Assembly: GCF_050948175.1 (NCBI RefSeq)
Contig: NC_135195.1
Location: 8,770,001-8,834,000 of the forward strand
DNA: 64,000 nucleotides
Origin: Xylocopa sonorina
Taxonomy: Eukaryota > Arthropoda > Insecta > Hymenoptera > Apidae
Reading direction: 5' to 3'
Shown: one piece after another, positions 38,679 to 50,554 of the stretch
How positions within the stretch are numbered: position 1 is the stretch's first letter
How the letters are laid out: each line of letters starts with the position of its first letter
The notes under the pieces: model-generated
The model's input: only the letters and a program-made list of their open reading frames with translations
What the model was told of the DNA's origin: nothing
Database searches by the model: none
Position numbers and translations under genes: made by a program

Positions 38679-41182
38679 CTGAAACGGTACTCCACCGTGA
38701 CGTATTTATACGCATTCTGTCGAAACAACTCTGAACCAGCGTATCGCTCGAGTAATCCACCGGCAAGCTTATCGGCTCAACGGTGGCTGCCGCCTATCTA
38801 GAAAACCACCCGACGTTCTACGGCACCCACGCGTGGCTACCTATAAGTAAAAACGTAGACGCGAGTAAAGCGTTCGCTTAAGCCGAACTTATCAGTCGCG
38901 GCACGCAAGCATTCGTGACCGTGGTTCATGCAAATTCGTCCATGTACCGACGCCCATCAGGAAGGGAAAGAGAGAGAGAGAGAGAGGTCAGGAAGAAGAG
39001 AGAAGGAGAGAAGAGGAATGGCCTATCGCTCGGATAAAGCCACCCTCAGGATCGAAGCAGGCCTTTTTTTCTTCTGAGCTAGCAGCGAACGAACGTTAAG
39101 CCGCGAAATAAAATCCATCTCACGAGCGAGCTGGTAGTCTTTCAGGGGTGGAAGGAAGGGGTGGGAAGTCTTCTTCTTAGCCGCGAAGACGCAAGGAAGC
39201 CTCCGGCTTGGAACGAGCGCCGAGAGAGCTCGGTCTATGGACTGTAACGAACTGGACAAAGTACATTGATTCGTGTCTGATCCGACGGAAGGGAAAATCG
39301 TGGTAGCCTTGGGACGTTTTAGAATTCTCGAGGTGGATCTGGGTAACGCGCGTTCCCAGGTATTCGTTTTCTTTCATCGAGGCTCGCCGAGTTTTATCTT
39401 CGCGCGTCGAGAATTGATTCTGATTATTTATTCATTTTCATTCGCTGTTTTTTATGTATTATTAATATTAAACCGTGGAACTGACAATATTTGCGGAACG
39501 ATTCGTATATAGACGGAAGAAACTATTTGTTCCACGCATCGACCGTACAGAATTGTGGGACGTGAAAAATTGCTGGAACACTTGCTACTCTCGAGGCACA
39601 AATATTTGTCTAGGAAACGAGGTACAGGAATGGACTCGTTGCCAGGAGATCACTGGGTAAATCTAAACGACGTCAGGATACAAATTGAAAGCATTTGTGC
39701 CTTCTGTTGAGTGACTGTAACGGATGCCGTGTCTTTCCGAGCGTTCTCTCCCTGACCAGCTGGACAGCTCGAATTGGCCGATTTTTCAGCAAGTCTATTT
39801 ACCTTCCATCCGTAACTTCGATCGCCGGTGCTCGACCCTCGATGACCCTATCTGCGCCACGGCAAGGGCGGAATTTAATAAAAATGTCCGCGGAAATCGC
39901 GCAAAATCGACAATCTATTGGACGAAGAAAAGAGAAACAACTATTTAATAACTCCTGATCGAAACACAAAAATTTAACTATTGCTTGAACTTATAATATT
40001 ATAAATGTTTTCATTTTTTTATTAGTTATTACTTTTACTGAAACGTTCATCTCGTTACCTCTTTATAGCTTTAAAGGAATGATTACTGTTTTATTTTCTG
40101 GCGACATTTTAGGCGCGTTAAGAGAGCGTAAGTAAAAGGAGTTGGTTGAAAATCGTTTAAAACATGAACGTTCACAGTCGCGGAATTTTTTGCAATCCGT
40201 TAACTCAACCTTACATGCCGTAAAGCCGAGCATTAAAAATATTTCATGCGAGCAAGCAGTATTTTAACCAGGCCGGAAGAACAGGGCTGTGCGTGTGCCG
40301 TGGTATAAAGTCACCCCTCCCGCCTGTATCGCCCCTTTTCTTTTTTTCTGCAGCGGGACATGCGAAGAGGAATGTAGACCGTAAAGTGTAATAAAATTTT
40401 TGTATGTTCCTCCTTTGAACGTTTAAATGGCATCTAAATACAATGAAAAACTCGTACAAGCTGCAATATTACATCTATCAGTATTTTAATTACAATTAAA
40501 AATTTCTTGTATTTTGTATGTATTCTGTATGTATTTTGAAATAACTAAAAAGATTGGATTGAGGATAAGCGTCCAGATATTCGCGAATGACTTTTCGATC
40601 ATTTGAAATCGGATTTATCGAGAGCCATAAATTCACCGCGCAAGGGTGAACAATCACTCGAAGACATTTTTAATTCGCACTGCCTCTGGCGTGCCTTTTG
40701 TTCCAGTATTTAGTTCCGGCCAGTTTGTGAGCATCCGTGGAACGGCGAACCCCTCGTGCATTCAGCCCCTAAACCACCCTTGAATCGAGCCAGACACTGT
40801 CTGTGTGAACGTACACTTATCTACTGGGCGTATCAAAAATCAGTTGGCAGGGATTGAATCGTTACCCGTATTTTCAATCAAAGTGTATTAGTCTGCCAAA
40901 AGATTTAAAAATATTTATCTTGATAATTAACAAACGTGTCTGTTCCATATTCTGAGAGGTAATATGTACTTGGAACTATGTAGTGGAACTAGCGAAAAAT
41001 GTTAGGTTCGAATTCAACGAAACATTTAAGGAGTTGCTTAAAACACACCCATTGAGCACCCCCATAAGATTAGCATATGTCATAAAATTAGGCCGAGAAC
41101 CACGGGCCATAAAGTTCATCTCACGGCCACCAGATGTCTACGGCAATTAACCTGTTCTCGTTAGGGCTAGTTGACACCAGAG
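38679..41182. other. No gene seen
   Basis: AT-richer DNA, especially 39960-40560. A short plus-strand block bounded by GGCGACATTTTAG and GTAAGT near 40112-40131 would be a 15-base microexon but has no support beyond the sites. Confidence 0.5.
38969..39018. repeat. (AG)n microsatellite and purine tract
   Basis: Nine to ten AG units followed by irregular GGAAGAAGAGAG purine sequence. Confidence 0.9.
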
Positions 41183-41193
41183 TATATATAAGG
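41183..41193 (+). promoter_or_regulatory. TATA box-like TATATATAAGG
   Basis: The sequence is a near-ideal TATA box, 81 bases ahead of an ATG at 41274. That ATG opens an 85-codon frame which runs into the C-rich minisatellite and looks non-coding. It may be a real promoter of a non-coding RNA or a chance AT run. Confidence 0.2.
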
Positions 41194-41329
41194 CGAGCTG
41201 TCGCCAGGTAATCTCGTCGACGCGAAATCGCAATAGCGAAGAACGTCGGCCCCCAATTTTTGGGTTACGCGTCATGGACGCAGCTTCTCTTTTGAGGAAG
41301 CCAATTGATGACCACGCATTCCTCCCTGG

Positions 41330-41480
41330 CCCGAATGCGTACCCTGGTCCTGCCCTGCCCTGCCCCCCAGCCCTGATCTTGCGATTCCCTGCGCTGCGAG
41401 CCTTGGCCAAGGCAACCCTAACCCTGCGACCCTACCCCTTGCGATACCCGAACCGACCCAACCCCAACCCCCAAAAATGC
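41330..41480. repeat. C-rich low-complexity tract next to the minisatellite
   Basis: The tract includes CCCTGCCCTGCCCTGCC, two CCCTAA-like units at 41414-41425 and many ACCCC runs. It leads directly into the hairpin minisatellite and is probably part of the same unstable block. Confidence 0.6.
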
Positions 41481-41483
41481 GAC

Positions 41484-41797
41484 ATCTCCTACAAGGAGAT
41501 CCCCCACCCCACAAGAAACCAACACTCCTAAAAGGGAGAAACCCCCCACCCCACAAGAAACCAACACTCCTAGAAAGGAGAAACCCCCACCCCACAAGAA
41601 ACCAACACCTCCTAAGAAGGAGAAACCCCACCCCCCACAAGAGACCAACATCTCCTAGAAAGGAGAAACCCCCCACCCCACACAGAAACGAACACCTCCT
41701 AAAAAGGAGAAACCCCAACCCCCACAAGAAACCAACATCTCCTAAAAAAGGAGAAACCCCCACCCCACAAGAAGCCAACATCTCCTCAAAAGGAGAA
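41484..41797. repeat. Minisatellite: eight hairpins separated by C-rich tracts, period about 42 bases
   Basis: About 7.5 units of 41-45 bases repeat in tandem. Each unit has CTCCT, a loop of 3-5 mostly A bases, then AGGAG, followed by a tract such as AAACCCCCACCCCAC and AAGAAACCAAC. The CTCCT/AGGAG stem is kept in all eight copies, with spacer variants ACA, AAAG, AGAA, AAGA, AAAA, AAAAA and CAAA. The complementary strand is G-rich. The repeat keeps frames open on both strands (for example a 337-codon minus frame, 41272-42285), but these translations are artefacts of the repeat. Confidence 0.9.
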
Positions 41798-44300
41798 CCC
41801 CACGAAAAATCAAAATCGATACCCCAATGCACCACCGTTCGAAACACGCTCATCTCGACGTCGAAACAATCCAGACGTGCGTCTGTTTCCCGTCGTTGAA
41901 AGAACAGAAAACCACGACCTAGGACGTGGCCGAGAGCCTGGCCAGCCATTGAAGCAATCGCGCAGAGGTAAAAGGGTAGCAGAGAAGAAAGAAGGGGGGC
42001 GAAAAATGGCAGAGACGCGAAGAAGTCGGAGAGGCAGGAGAACAATCCGCGCGACGACGACGTCCCCGTCCCTCGCATAAAAGGGGTGAGAGACGAAATC
42101 CCCGAGAGCACACCCCTGACGGGAGTAAAACCGCGCGACGTTGGGACATAATTGGCCGTAGAATTAGCAATGGGGTTCCACTCCCGTTGTCCCCCGTCTT
42201 GCGTGCGGTGGACCACCGAGAGGACCCCGACTTCCATCCAGCCCCAATCGTACCGCAACTCTTCCACGCGACCCGAGATGGCCACGGGAAATTTCGAAAA
42301 CGAAGGAGAATAGAAATGGACACGCGAGCCGCCCTTCTGTTCTCTCCTACTCCTAAATGGTTTAGCGAATTACGCCTAGGTCGAGATTGGATTTGACTCC
42401 CGTCCAAGGGCTCTGCAGACGACACCGGTCGTAACCGGTTCACGTGCCGGACGAAAGGGACGCGTCGTCCAACGGAACGCCGAGGGGCGGAAAAAAAATG
42501 AGAGTTTTCGACTTTCGAGCTTAGCCAATTTGCCAAAATTACTTGCACCCTCGCCATTCGCATCGCGAAGACGAGCGTGGTGATCGAGTCACGCTCGTTG
42601 CGAAAGACGCGAAGGTCTCATAGGTTCGTTTGTCTGGCAAATTAGTATGTAATTATACGTTCTTGGTTACTTTTTGTCTTGCATACCAATAAGACATATG
42701 TAAGAATGTAGATAAAAATGTTAAACGGAAATGAGGATCGCGATCGAAATAATAGAAGCGCGTTTCTCCTAACTTGTGGAATTCCTGACGGATCACCCTG
42801 CCACGAATCGGATGCGATCCAGGGAGAATGGTTTCGCGGCAAATACCCTTAAATTGCGTGCAAATATCTGCTGTATCGGATCTTCAGGTGGATTTTCGCA
42901 CAAGGGTGGTTATCCGCGGGGGGTAGAACGAAATAGAAACGGCGAAAATATCGAAGGGTCTCGACTGCTCTGATACCTTTCGATTTCTCGCGTGTAAACA
43001 TTTATTCCCCGCTGAGCTTTCTCGTTTCGCGTTACCGCACATAAAAGCCGCATCCTCGCCGCTATTAATAATCGAACCACGGCCCGCAACAATAAATATC
43101 AAAGTATTATACAGACAGGGTGATCGAAAACAGTGTATCATCCCATAATCGAACAATCCCAACGTTCATTAATACTAGCGTTAACGTTAAAGTGTTCTCG
43201 ATTTTTGTACCCTCAACTTTCCCTCTCTTGTCGTAGCTTCCCAACCTGTATCGCTATCCGCATAAATAAAAAATAAATTTTTCACAAAAAAAAGAGATCA
43301 ACTCGCTGGCTGTTTACGTAACCTTCCATCGAGAACGCCCTCGATATCGAACAATGGAAGATCGAAACAAAAAGCGGGTGCTCCATCAGCGAAAGCGCGC
43401 GTAAATACATGGATTTACCATATGAAGGCCGTATCTCATGCCGATAGACGCTCTGTACTCAAAAACGATACGAGAAAGCCGATCGCCGAGATAAACAATC
43501 GGGCCGGCTGATTCACGGGCAGACTTTCTGGAAAAAAAAGATTCGACGAAACTAGCTTCACGCATTCAACGAAACGCCATTGACGCGGTCCAAATGGCCG
43601 CGACTAACGGACAGGGCACAATGGCATCGACGGAAAAGGAAACAGGAGTGAAAACAAAGGGGAAATAAAACTAAAAACCACCCCCTTCGTCCTCCCTCTC
43701 TGCGTTCTAACGAGTGCCAGACGTTCCTTTCGTTATTCCGTTCGCGGAAACGGAAGAAAATGTTTCGGCGAGCGGGCCGAAATCTCATAAAAAGCGACGC
43801 GTACGAACCGCACGATAATTATTACCGAGCCTACAGGCAGCTTAATGAAATAACTTGGTAACCTCGGCTGTGTACCGTGCTGCGGCGTATCGAGCCTGAG
43901 CCCGGTCTGTCATTGCTCTCTCTGTTTGACCAAACACAGGAATCAACCCCCATACCACTGCCCTGAAACCGCGCGTTCCACGATACCAAGAGGGTGCCCT
44001 CTTCCGTGCAGACGCTAATGAATCCACCCTCTCGCCAGGACCAGGCGCCCCCCGTTCCCCGTGTTCTCTGGTACACAAAGTAAATTTCCCGTGTAACTTT
44101 GATAAAAATGCGAATACCCGACCAGGACGGTTCTGTTAGCCGGTCTCCATGCGGCTCGAAGGATAAAAATGGAAATCGAGGCGGTTTGATTCGATTATTG
44201 CACGGTGGTGATATGGGAGCGAGTATTGGAACGGGTTAGATGTAATTTCGTGTAATAATGGCTGCGTGTACGGTAACGAACGTGCAGTTCGAGAGGGAAG

Positions 44301-44337
<37 letters not shown>

Positions 44338-44338
44338 T
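44301..44338. repeat. (GA)n microsatellite
   Basis: About 19 GA units broken once by a T. Confidence 0.95.
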
Positions 44339-46269
44339 GATGAAGCCTGGATGGATCCAGCTAGGGTAGGGTGAAATGTTTAATACGTAACTAGGAGGGT
44401 TAGACCGGTTCGGTTTTGATGAAAAGCGGTGCTGTATATTGCTAATTGGGAGTTCAGTTGTTTAGCGGCTGTTCTATTGCTTTGTGTTACTGGAGTAATG
44501 TAATAGGCTGGCAATTGAGTGTACGACAATAATTTTGGGGGAAGCACGTTGGATATAATTTACGTCCGAGGGATTATACAAAATGTTCCGTCCATCAATC
44601 ATTCAATTTTCGTCGTATCCTGCACGCTCTTTGTAAAAATCTGCAATCCTCAAATTCGCAATTGGAAAGAATTGAACTAGAAAAATAAAGTCCCGAACAT
44701 CAAGTGCTTCCGTAAGAACCATTCGGTAGACTCTGAACGGAAACAGCATCGCAAAAGACAACATCCGACACCGACTCACGCGTGGACCATAACTCTTTCA
44801 CCCCGACTCCCCTAACGTTACTTTAAGAGCCACCGTTTTTGTATTCATGGAAACCGCGGCGACACGTGTACCAATCGTTATGCCTGAGCCTTCGCGCGAA
44901 GAGAACGGTGCTTTCGTCGCGTTTTCGCTTCCTCAGCATTTTTCCAGCGGAAGCAAACACCGTCGCCTGTTCCCTCGATGGCGGCCGTCAGGTGTCTGCG
45001 GAGGACCACGACCGCCCCGCCGCTGCACGGCCACGGATTCCCGACGGTCGTCACCCTCTCGCCTGGCATCCCTCTCTCTGTGCACCCTTCGCAGCCCGCC
45101 CACCCGAACGGCAATCATTTGCATATCTGCCGGTCGAACCGTGAGCGCGTTCCGCGAAGGGCGGCTAAATTCTATTATCGAACTCTGGTATGCGCGTCGA
45201 ACGGGGGCGGGCGGCTTGGTCAGACCGGTTCGAGGAAGAAAAAAAATAAGAAAAACGGGAATTCCAGAGATGAAAGGCGTTCGAGGCCGGTGGGACCGTT
45301 GCGGGCGGAAGAATTTGCCTGGTGACAGTCGTGGGGCGTCTCCAGTGGAATGTAGCTGTTTCCGTGAAGTAAGTGGAATAGTTTTTCCTCCGACGAACGT
45401 TCAAGGTTTACTGTACCGAGTTCTTGTGTTTATCGTATAACACAGCGAAAGAGAATTCTGATTCGAGCAACGCTAACTAACCATTGTACAATCGTACAGG
45501 GATAAAACAGTAACCTCGAAGCGCACCAATTTCCTTTTTGTGTGAGATTCCTGTATCAGGATATATTACGCAGTAATTGACCTTCATAATTTTAGAAAAG
45601 ATGGAATGCAAATTAGTATTAATCAGAAGATTTCAGGTATAACAGGGTAGCATTGAAATTAGCCTCGCTTCTCAAACGCACCCTCGAGGAACAATAAAAA
45701 TGCGTATCATCGACGCGGCAAGAAAGCAAGCGAGTCGCAAAGATGAATCGCGGATTCGTTCTGAATACCTGATGTCGAAGTGAGTCCGTTTCAAAGGGCC
45801 CGTAATTGCATTCAAATATTACCCTCGGCTTCTAAGTAACAAGTTACCCGCTGTCTAACGCAATTAAAACTTTCTTCTCGCGAAGATTCCCACCGTTTCA
45901 TTTCCGTGCCCGTCATTTACAGCCTGCGACCTATCGCGGAGCACCGATCGACTGCGACGTATAATTAAAACGAATTATTGTACGCGATATTACGCGAGCT
46001 GCCTTCTAACGAACGACGCAAAGAGGAGAGACGGTCATTTTCCAGCAGGAATCACCGATAGTGCTCAAAGTTTAATAAAAAAATTGTAATACCAGAAAGA
46101 TTAAATAAGGAACATCTTATAGCGTCATAAAGCGAACGAACTTTTCGCTCGTAAATGACGAAACACGAAGTATTGAAACCTAGTTTGGATAAAATACAAT
46201 CTCGGAACTTCTGATTCACCGTCTGCGTTCAGAACTTGGCAGTGAACTTTGCTCGTTCGTCTCGGCTGA

Positions 46270-46300
46270 AAGAGAGAAGAAGAGAAAGACAGAGAGAGAG
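46270..46300. repeat. Purine (GA-rich) simple repeat
   Basis: An irregular AGAGAAGAAG stretch ending in (AG)5. Confidence 0.75.
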
Positions 46301-48539
46301 CCCACGATTACTGCGATTCCGAGGAGGATGGAAACTTCTCGCCAACCGTCAAAATCCGTTCAAGTTTTCACAAAAGCCCAGAAACTATGCCCGGCGATAC
46401 GCTTACGCATACGCGCGCAGGCTACGAGGATGGCGGCCGCGTCACGTGGGAAACCCTCCTTCCGGCGGGACCACCGTTCGAGGACTACAAAAATATGCTT
46501 TCCATTTCGTGCTCGAGGCGTTTGACGGCAACGCGTGCGAGAGACCCTCGGGGAAATGAAAGCGCACCGAACTTGTGTATCACCGCTTCCCGGGCGGTAG
46601 TCGCAATGAAACTCGACGGAAGGTAGGGAAAAAAGCGCCGGGAAAATTCTGGAGAAAGTAAACGAAGCTTTCGTTGTAATTTGAGTTTGAAATGGAGATG
46701 GACAAGGGTTTTCGAGCGAACTATCCGTGACGCGGAGTGGTATACGCGAGGACGAATAGAAAAGTGAAAGCAATTCGCTTGGAAATACAGAAAAACGTTC
46801 CGGTTTTGTTTCATCATAGTTCGTTGGCTTCTTTAGATTTTTTTTTCCATCGTCGAGCGAATGAACAGTAGCTGTTCTCCGTAAGAAGTGTTTAACTCTG
46901 AATTTTGAAGAGGAGAAGAAAGCAAAATATGATAGAAAAATGTTAGTTAAGACAAATATCCTGGAAAATACAATCGTATAACAGAGTCAGAGATTTGGTA
47001 CAACCAAGAAGCCATTTGCATTTCCAAGGGGGAAAGCCATTTACGTTTCTTCGCTTCGGTCGTAGCCGAGGCTTCATACTAATGATAAAAAGAAGCTTTC
47101 TAGACGAGTGAGCCAAATAGCGACGAGCTGCAACGGCGAGGCTACAAACTTTAAGGTCCACCGTGTACCATAAAAGTGCAAATACCGTGCTCTTCTCCTA
47201 CGTTATTCTGCTACAGCCGTACAGCCTAACAATATTATAAAATCTTACTGTTATTGGCTGGGAATGCATGAAATGCTGTACACGGGAGAGCAATCCCCTC
47301 GCATCTGATATTTAGCTCTGCTTCGAGCCAGAGGTCAAATTTCATTCCACCGAATATCCCGCGAGAACTTATTTTCGACATTACCAAATATTACTGCGAA
47401 CTAATAAGCCTGCGCTTTAAAATTAAAATGGCACTCCTGTATTTTCCATTTCCCAAAAACCGCGAATCCTGAAAACGTCCGGAGAAATTCAATTTCCACA
47501 ACGAAGCTATAAAAAATACCGAGAGATAAAAGATGCACGAAGGTTGCCGTAAAAAAACGGCCCCCGAAACCCCGTGGTAGGTTTCCAAGGGGTGGCCCGG
47601 AACGAATTCTCGAACCCCGCATCGGACTGGCGCGGGGTTTCGAGTTCCCTTTCACGTGTGCGTGCTCGAACCGAGCTCTTTTCGCGAGCGCGTTCGCAAC
47701 GGCGGAGGGACGGGAATTCTCATTTGAGGAATGAACCTGACTCGCTGCTGACGTTGCTGACGCTATGCGTGCCGGCCCTTTTGTCACGTCGTAGCGAAAG
47801 TGTATTTCCTCATTAACGGGCCGGCTGGTGCGATCCTAGGAGCGAGAGTAAGCACCCCGTCTGCTCGAAGGACGGCTATAGGGCGACGGCGTCCTCCGTT
47901 TCGATCCTTTTCTGCGACGGGAACAAAGGACGCTAAGACTTTCGCAGGATTGGATGAATACCGCGGCGCGTTTCGTTGCCGCGTTTAATTCCGGCCCATC
48001 TGCGGAGAACGCGACTCGCCCGGCCTCTCTCCTGTTAGCTCGACACTCTCGTTTTACGTGTACCCGCGTGTAGATAACGGCGAACAGAGCGTGGAAGCCT
48101 ACTTTTGATTAACTGAAAGATTGCTGGGTGGTCTATTTAATTCGTGGAATGGCAACAATCTTTTCTAAAGAACGCAGGCGATACAGAAGTTGATGAAATT
48201 GTGGTCACCATTCCTGAGTTATGTTACTGATGTAGTCCTCTGCTTGTCTATGTTTCATTCAGAAGTTGCAGCTGGAAATCTAATTATACAGAGTGTTTCT
48301 AAAATAGAGACCATCCGAAAGGAGCTGATTTTCGAGTTATCACTGTCCCACGAATTTTGAAAGCAACCTCCGCGTCATCCTCAAAGAACACACGACAGAG
48401 GGTACAGACATCCGCGTCCTCTTTCACTCCTCGTGTCAGCTGCATAAAGGCAGACACCACACGGAAACCGTAGATAGGCATTACCAGATAAAGAAAAGGA
48501 AAAACGAGGAGAGACATAATGTAAATGGTAGGGTGACGC

Positions 48540-49577
48540 GAGCAAGGGTCTCCTAAGACGAGCATCTCTTCTACCCTCTTCCCTCAGCTTCAGGGACAGC
48601 CAAACTCTCGGCCATGCTCTCTCTTTCTCTCTGTCTCGTCTTTCGTGATCTTCCCTCGTGTGTTCTGCGCGAATGAAAGTCCTGGTCGAAATGAATGCTC
48701 CTCCGTGAGTGTCCTTTTTTCAGGCAACACGGATCATTCCTTTTTTCGGTCCAGCGTTCCTTTTTTCAGCGGCCATTGTGCCTGGTCTGGCTGGACAGTG
48801 GGCCCGTGCTCCGTTGTTATTGTTCGCCTGACAGATGTATCTGCTTATTTATTAAATCGCTGCTCGCATTCCCGGAGGTTTTTATTCGTAGAAACGAGAA
48901 GGCAATCTCGAGGAATCGTGAGAACGATCAATCATCCGGGCGTTCTGGTAAATGTTCTCCGCCGTCGAGTTAACTACTTGTTTTCAGTGGTAGTGGTCAA
49001 CGAATCGAGCACGCGACCGAATCGTATAATACTTTCTCGGTTTACTGGAACAGTGAATTCCCTGGTTGCAAAACAATCTCGTAACTCGCATCCATCATGC
49101 AAGGACCACGGTTCGTGCCACGAGTGTATCACGAATACACCACCGCGTAAGAAATTAACCTCGTCTTGGAACGCGTTCCTCGTCCCCGACGCGCAGAAGA
49201 AAGTAGGGAACGCGTTACGAGCCCAGCCACTCGATTCGTTCGTGCTGCGAGACGATATCTCAGCGAGTGTATTAAATCCTTTACAGCCTTGCGTTTTCAT
49301 CTTCCACCGGCATGCTATCACGAGGAGAGGTAACGCGCATCAGGACGGTCGTTCGGCGAAAACTTCGACGCGATTTCATCGTCTTATCTCGTCGAGCGGA
49401 CGCGAGAAAGTGGACCTTGGACACGACACGGAGCCATATAAGCAGTCCTCCGCTCTTTCCTTTCATACCGAACTACTCTCTTTCGCGAGCAATTTCTTTA
49501 CACCTTCTATACCAGCGAGAATTGGATTACGGTTCGAAGAAAAGTTGCTTGTACAATCGACCAACGCGGTGGAATAA
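48540..49577 (+). other. About 345 codons open with no in-frame ATG
   Basis: The plus strand is open from the TGA near 48540 to the TAA at 49575-49577, and I see no methionine codon in that frame. The predicted peptide is rich in serine, arginine and asparagine, has no recognised domain, and overlaps a 115-codon open frame on the other strand. The stop codon lies inside an AATAAA (49573-49578). It could be part of an exon reached by splicing, a decayed gene, or a chance opening. Confidence 0.2.
48706..48769 (+). other. Three tandem acceptor-like pyrimidine tracts after a GTGAGT
   Basis: A donor-like CC|GTGAGT at 48706 is followed by three copies of TCCTTTTTTC-(A/G)-G, ending near 48723, 48749 and 48769. 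The first and last are textbook 3' splice sites. The distance to the donor is too short for a normal intron, so the copies may be alternative acceptors for an upstream exon, or a chance simple repeat. Confidence 0.3.
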
Positions 49578-49578
49578 A

Positions 49579-50503
49579 AGAGGGAACCTCATAAAAAGAT
49601 TCTCGTGTTCCGTAAACTTCCCCGTACGCTCTACATCTCTGGGACCGAGACAATGAATGATGATACGAACTCTTCGATTATACACCGTCGTTATTTATAG
49701 GCACACGTAATAGCAGGAAATTATAGCGAAGGCTGTATCGATTGATCGAAAATAAACCTTGAAGCGTGCTAAAAATTGCACGGATCGCACATTCCTGGTG
49801 TCCCTTCTTAGCTACTCTCTTTCTTAGACCTCCAGGATGAACCCGATTATTAAAAGCACAAAGATTTTCTCGCGTGGCTAGAATTCCGGAATGTTACAGA
49901 AAAGAGTAACTATATTTCACGGTGTACTCAGAGAATTAAATTGTCGCGCATCAAATTATATCCGTAACGTTAGTCGAAACAAAAACTAACTCCTTTGAGT
50001 TTCATCCGACGAAATTAGTCGGAGAAGCTCAGCTAAATTAAAAAGATTAGAAGGATAAGTGGTTTCGTTCCTTCGCGAATCCGCCACGAGCCGCGCACGA
50101 TCATCGATGCACGCTGACCCTCGAATCCTCGAGATTTATCGATCATCCGGATAGCCTCAGCGGCCTCTTTGTCGACGGAATAATTAACTGCGCGCGATAT
50201 TAGGTAAGAGTCCGAACGAGATTGATGCGTTGAAAGGTTTCGCCCGTGGAATCGTTTCCATGGGAATAATTGAGGGCTCGTTGCCGAGGGTGAAACGGAA
50301 ACGGCGCTGCCAGGGAGATTTAAAACACTTTCTTAGGGACAGGACCGTTTTGTCGCCACGCCACGGTTCCCAGAGGCTTCGCGAGATTCGATCACGACAG
50401 TGTCGCGTGTCCTACGCCCGGTACCGACGGTCTATCGATTTATCGTCGGCCAGAAACTGTTGCGCCCGGCGTTGGTGGTGAGTCGAGTGAATTGGTTACT
50501 TAC
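49579..50503. other. No gene seen
   Basis: Intergenic or intronic sequence. An 83-codon plus frame (50230-50481) runs into a GTGAGT but has no protein-like character. Confidence 0.5.
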
Positions 50504-50554
50504 GAACTTGATACTGCCACGAACTTGACATCGATTTCGGCTTTCGTCCCTTAC
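50504..50554 (-). CDS. Candidate 51-base microexon, minus strand
   Basis: The acceptor TTTGTTTGTTCGCAG has a branch-like ATCTAAC about 29 bases upstream. It is followed by 51 bases and a consensus donor TTC|GTAAGT. The block is a multiple of three and is open in two frames; frame 1 reads V-R-D-E-S-R-N-R-C-Q-V-R-G-S-I-K-F. Small symmetric exons are often alternatively used. The function and the parent gene are unknown. Confidence 0.3.

Larger units (their letters stand above)
42300..48539. other. No gene seen
   Basis: Non-coding DNA with GA microsatellites. The 197-codon plus frame at 44847-45440 and the 214-codon minus frame at 41919-42563 have arginine- and serine-rich compositions typical of chance frames in CpG-rich DNA. 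Confidence 0.5.

Noticed and set aside
41414..41425. Telomere-like AACCCTAACCCT
   Set aside because: Only two units inside a C-rich tract, not an array.
41272..42285. 337-codon minus-strand frame with repeated G-F-L-W-G-G-G-F-L segments
   Set aside because: It is the translation of the minisatellite and flanking C-rich DNA, and it starts from GTG.
36070..43470. Minus-strand peptides Y-R-V-S-L-G-I (36.1 kb), L-Y-R-V-P-L (37.0 kb) and Y-R-A-S-I-G-M (43.4 kb) as a set of alternative exons
   Set aside because: Similarity covers under 15 bases and flanking sequence does not align.
48280..48340. TACAGAGTGTTTCTAAAATAG, resembling ends of some insect repeats
   Set aside because: No partner end or coding remnant nearby; resemblance is from memory and unverified.
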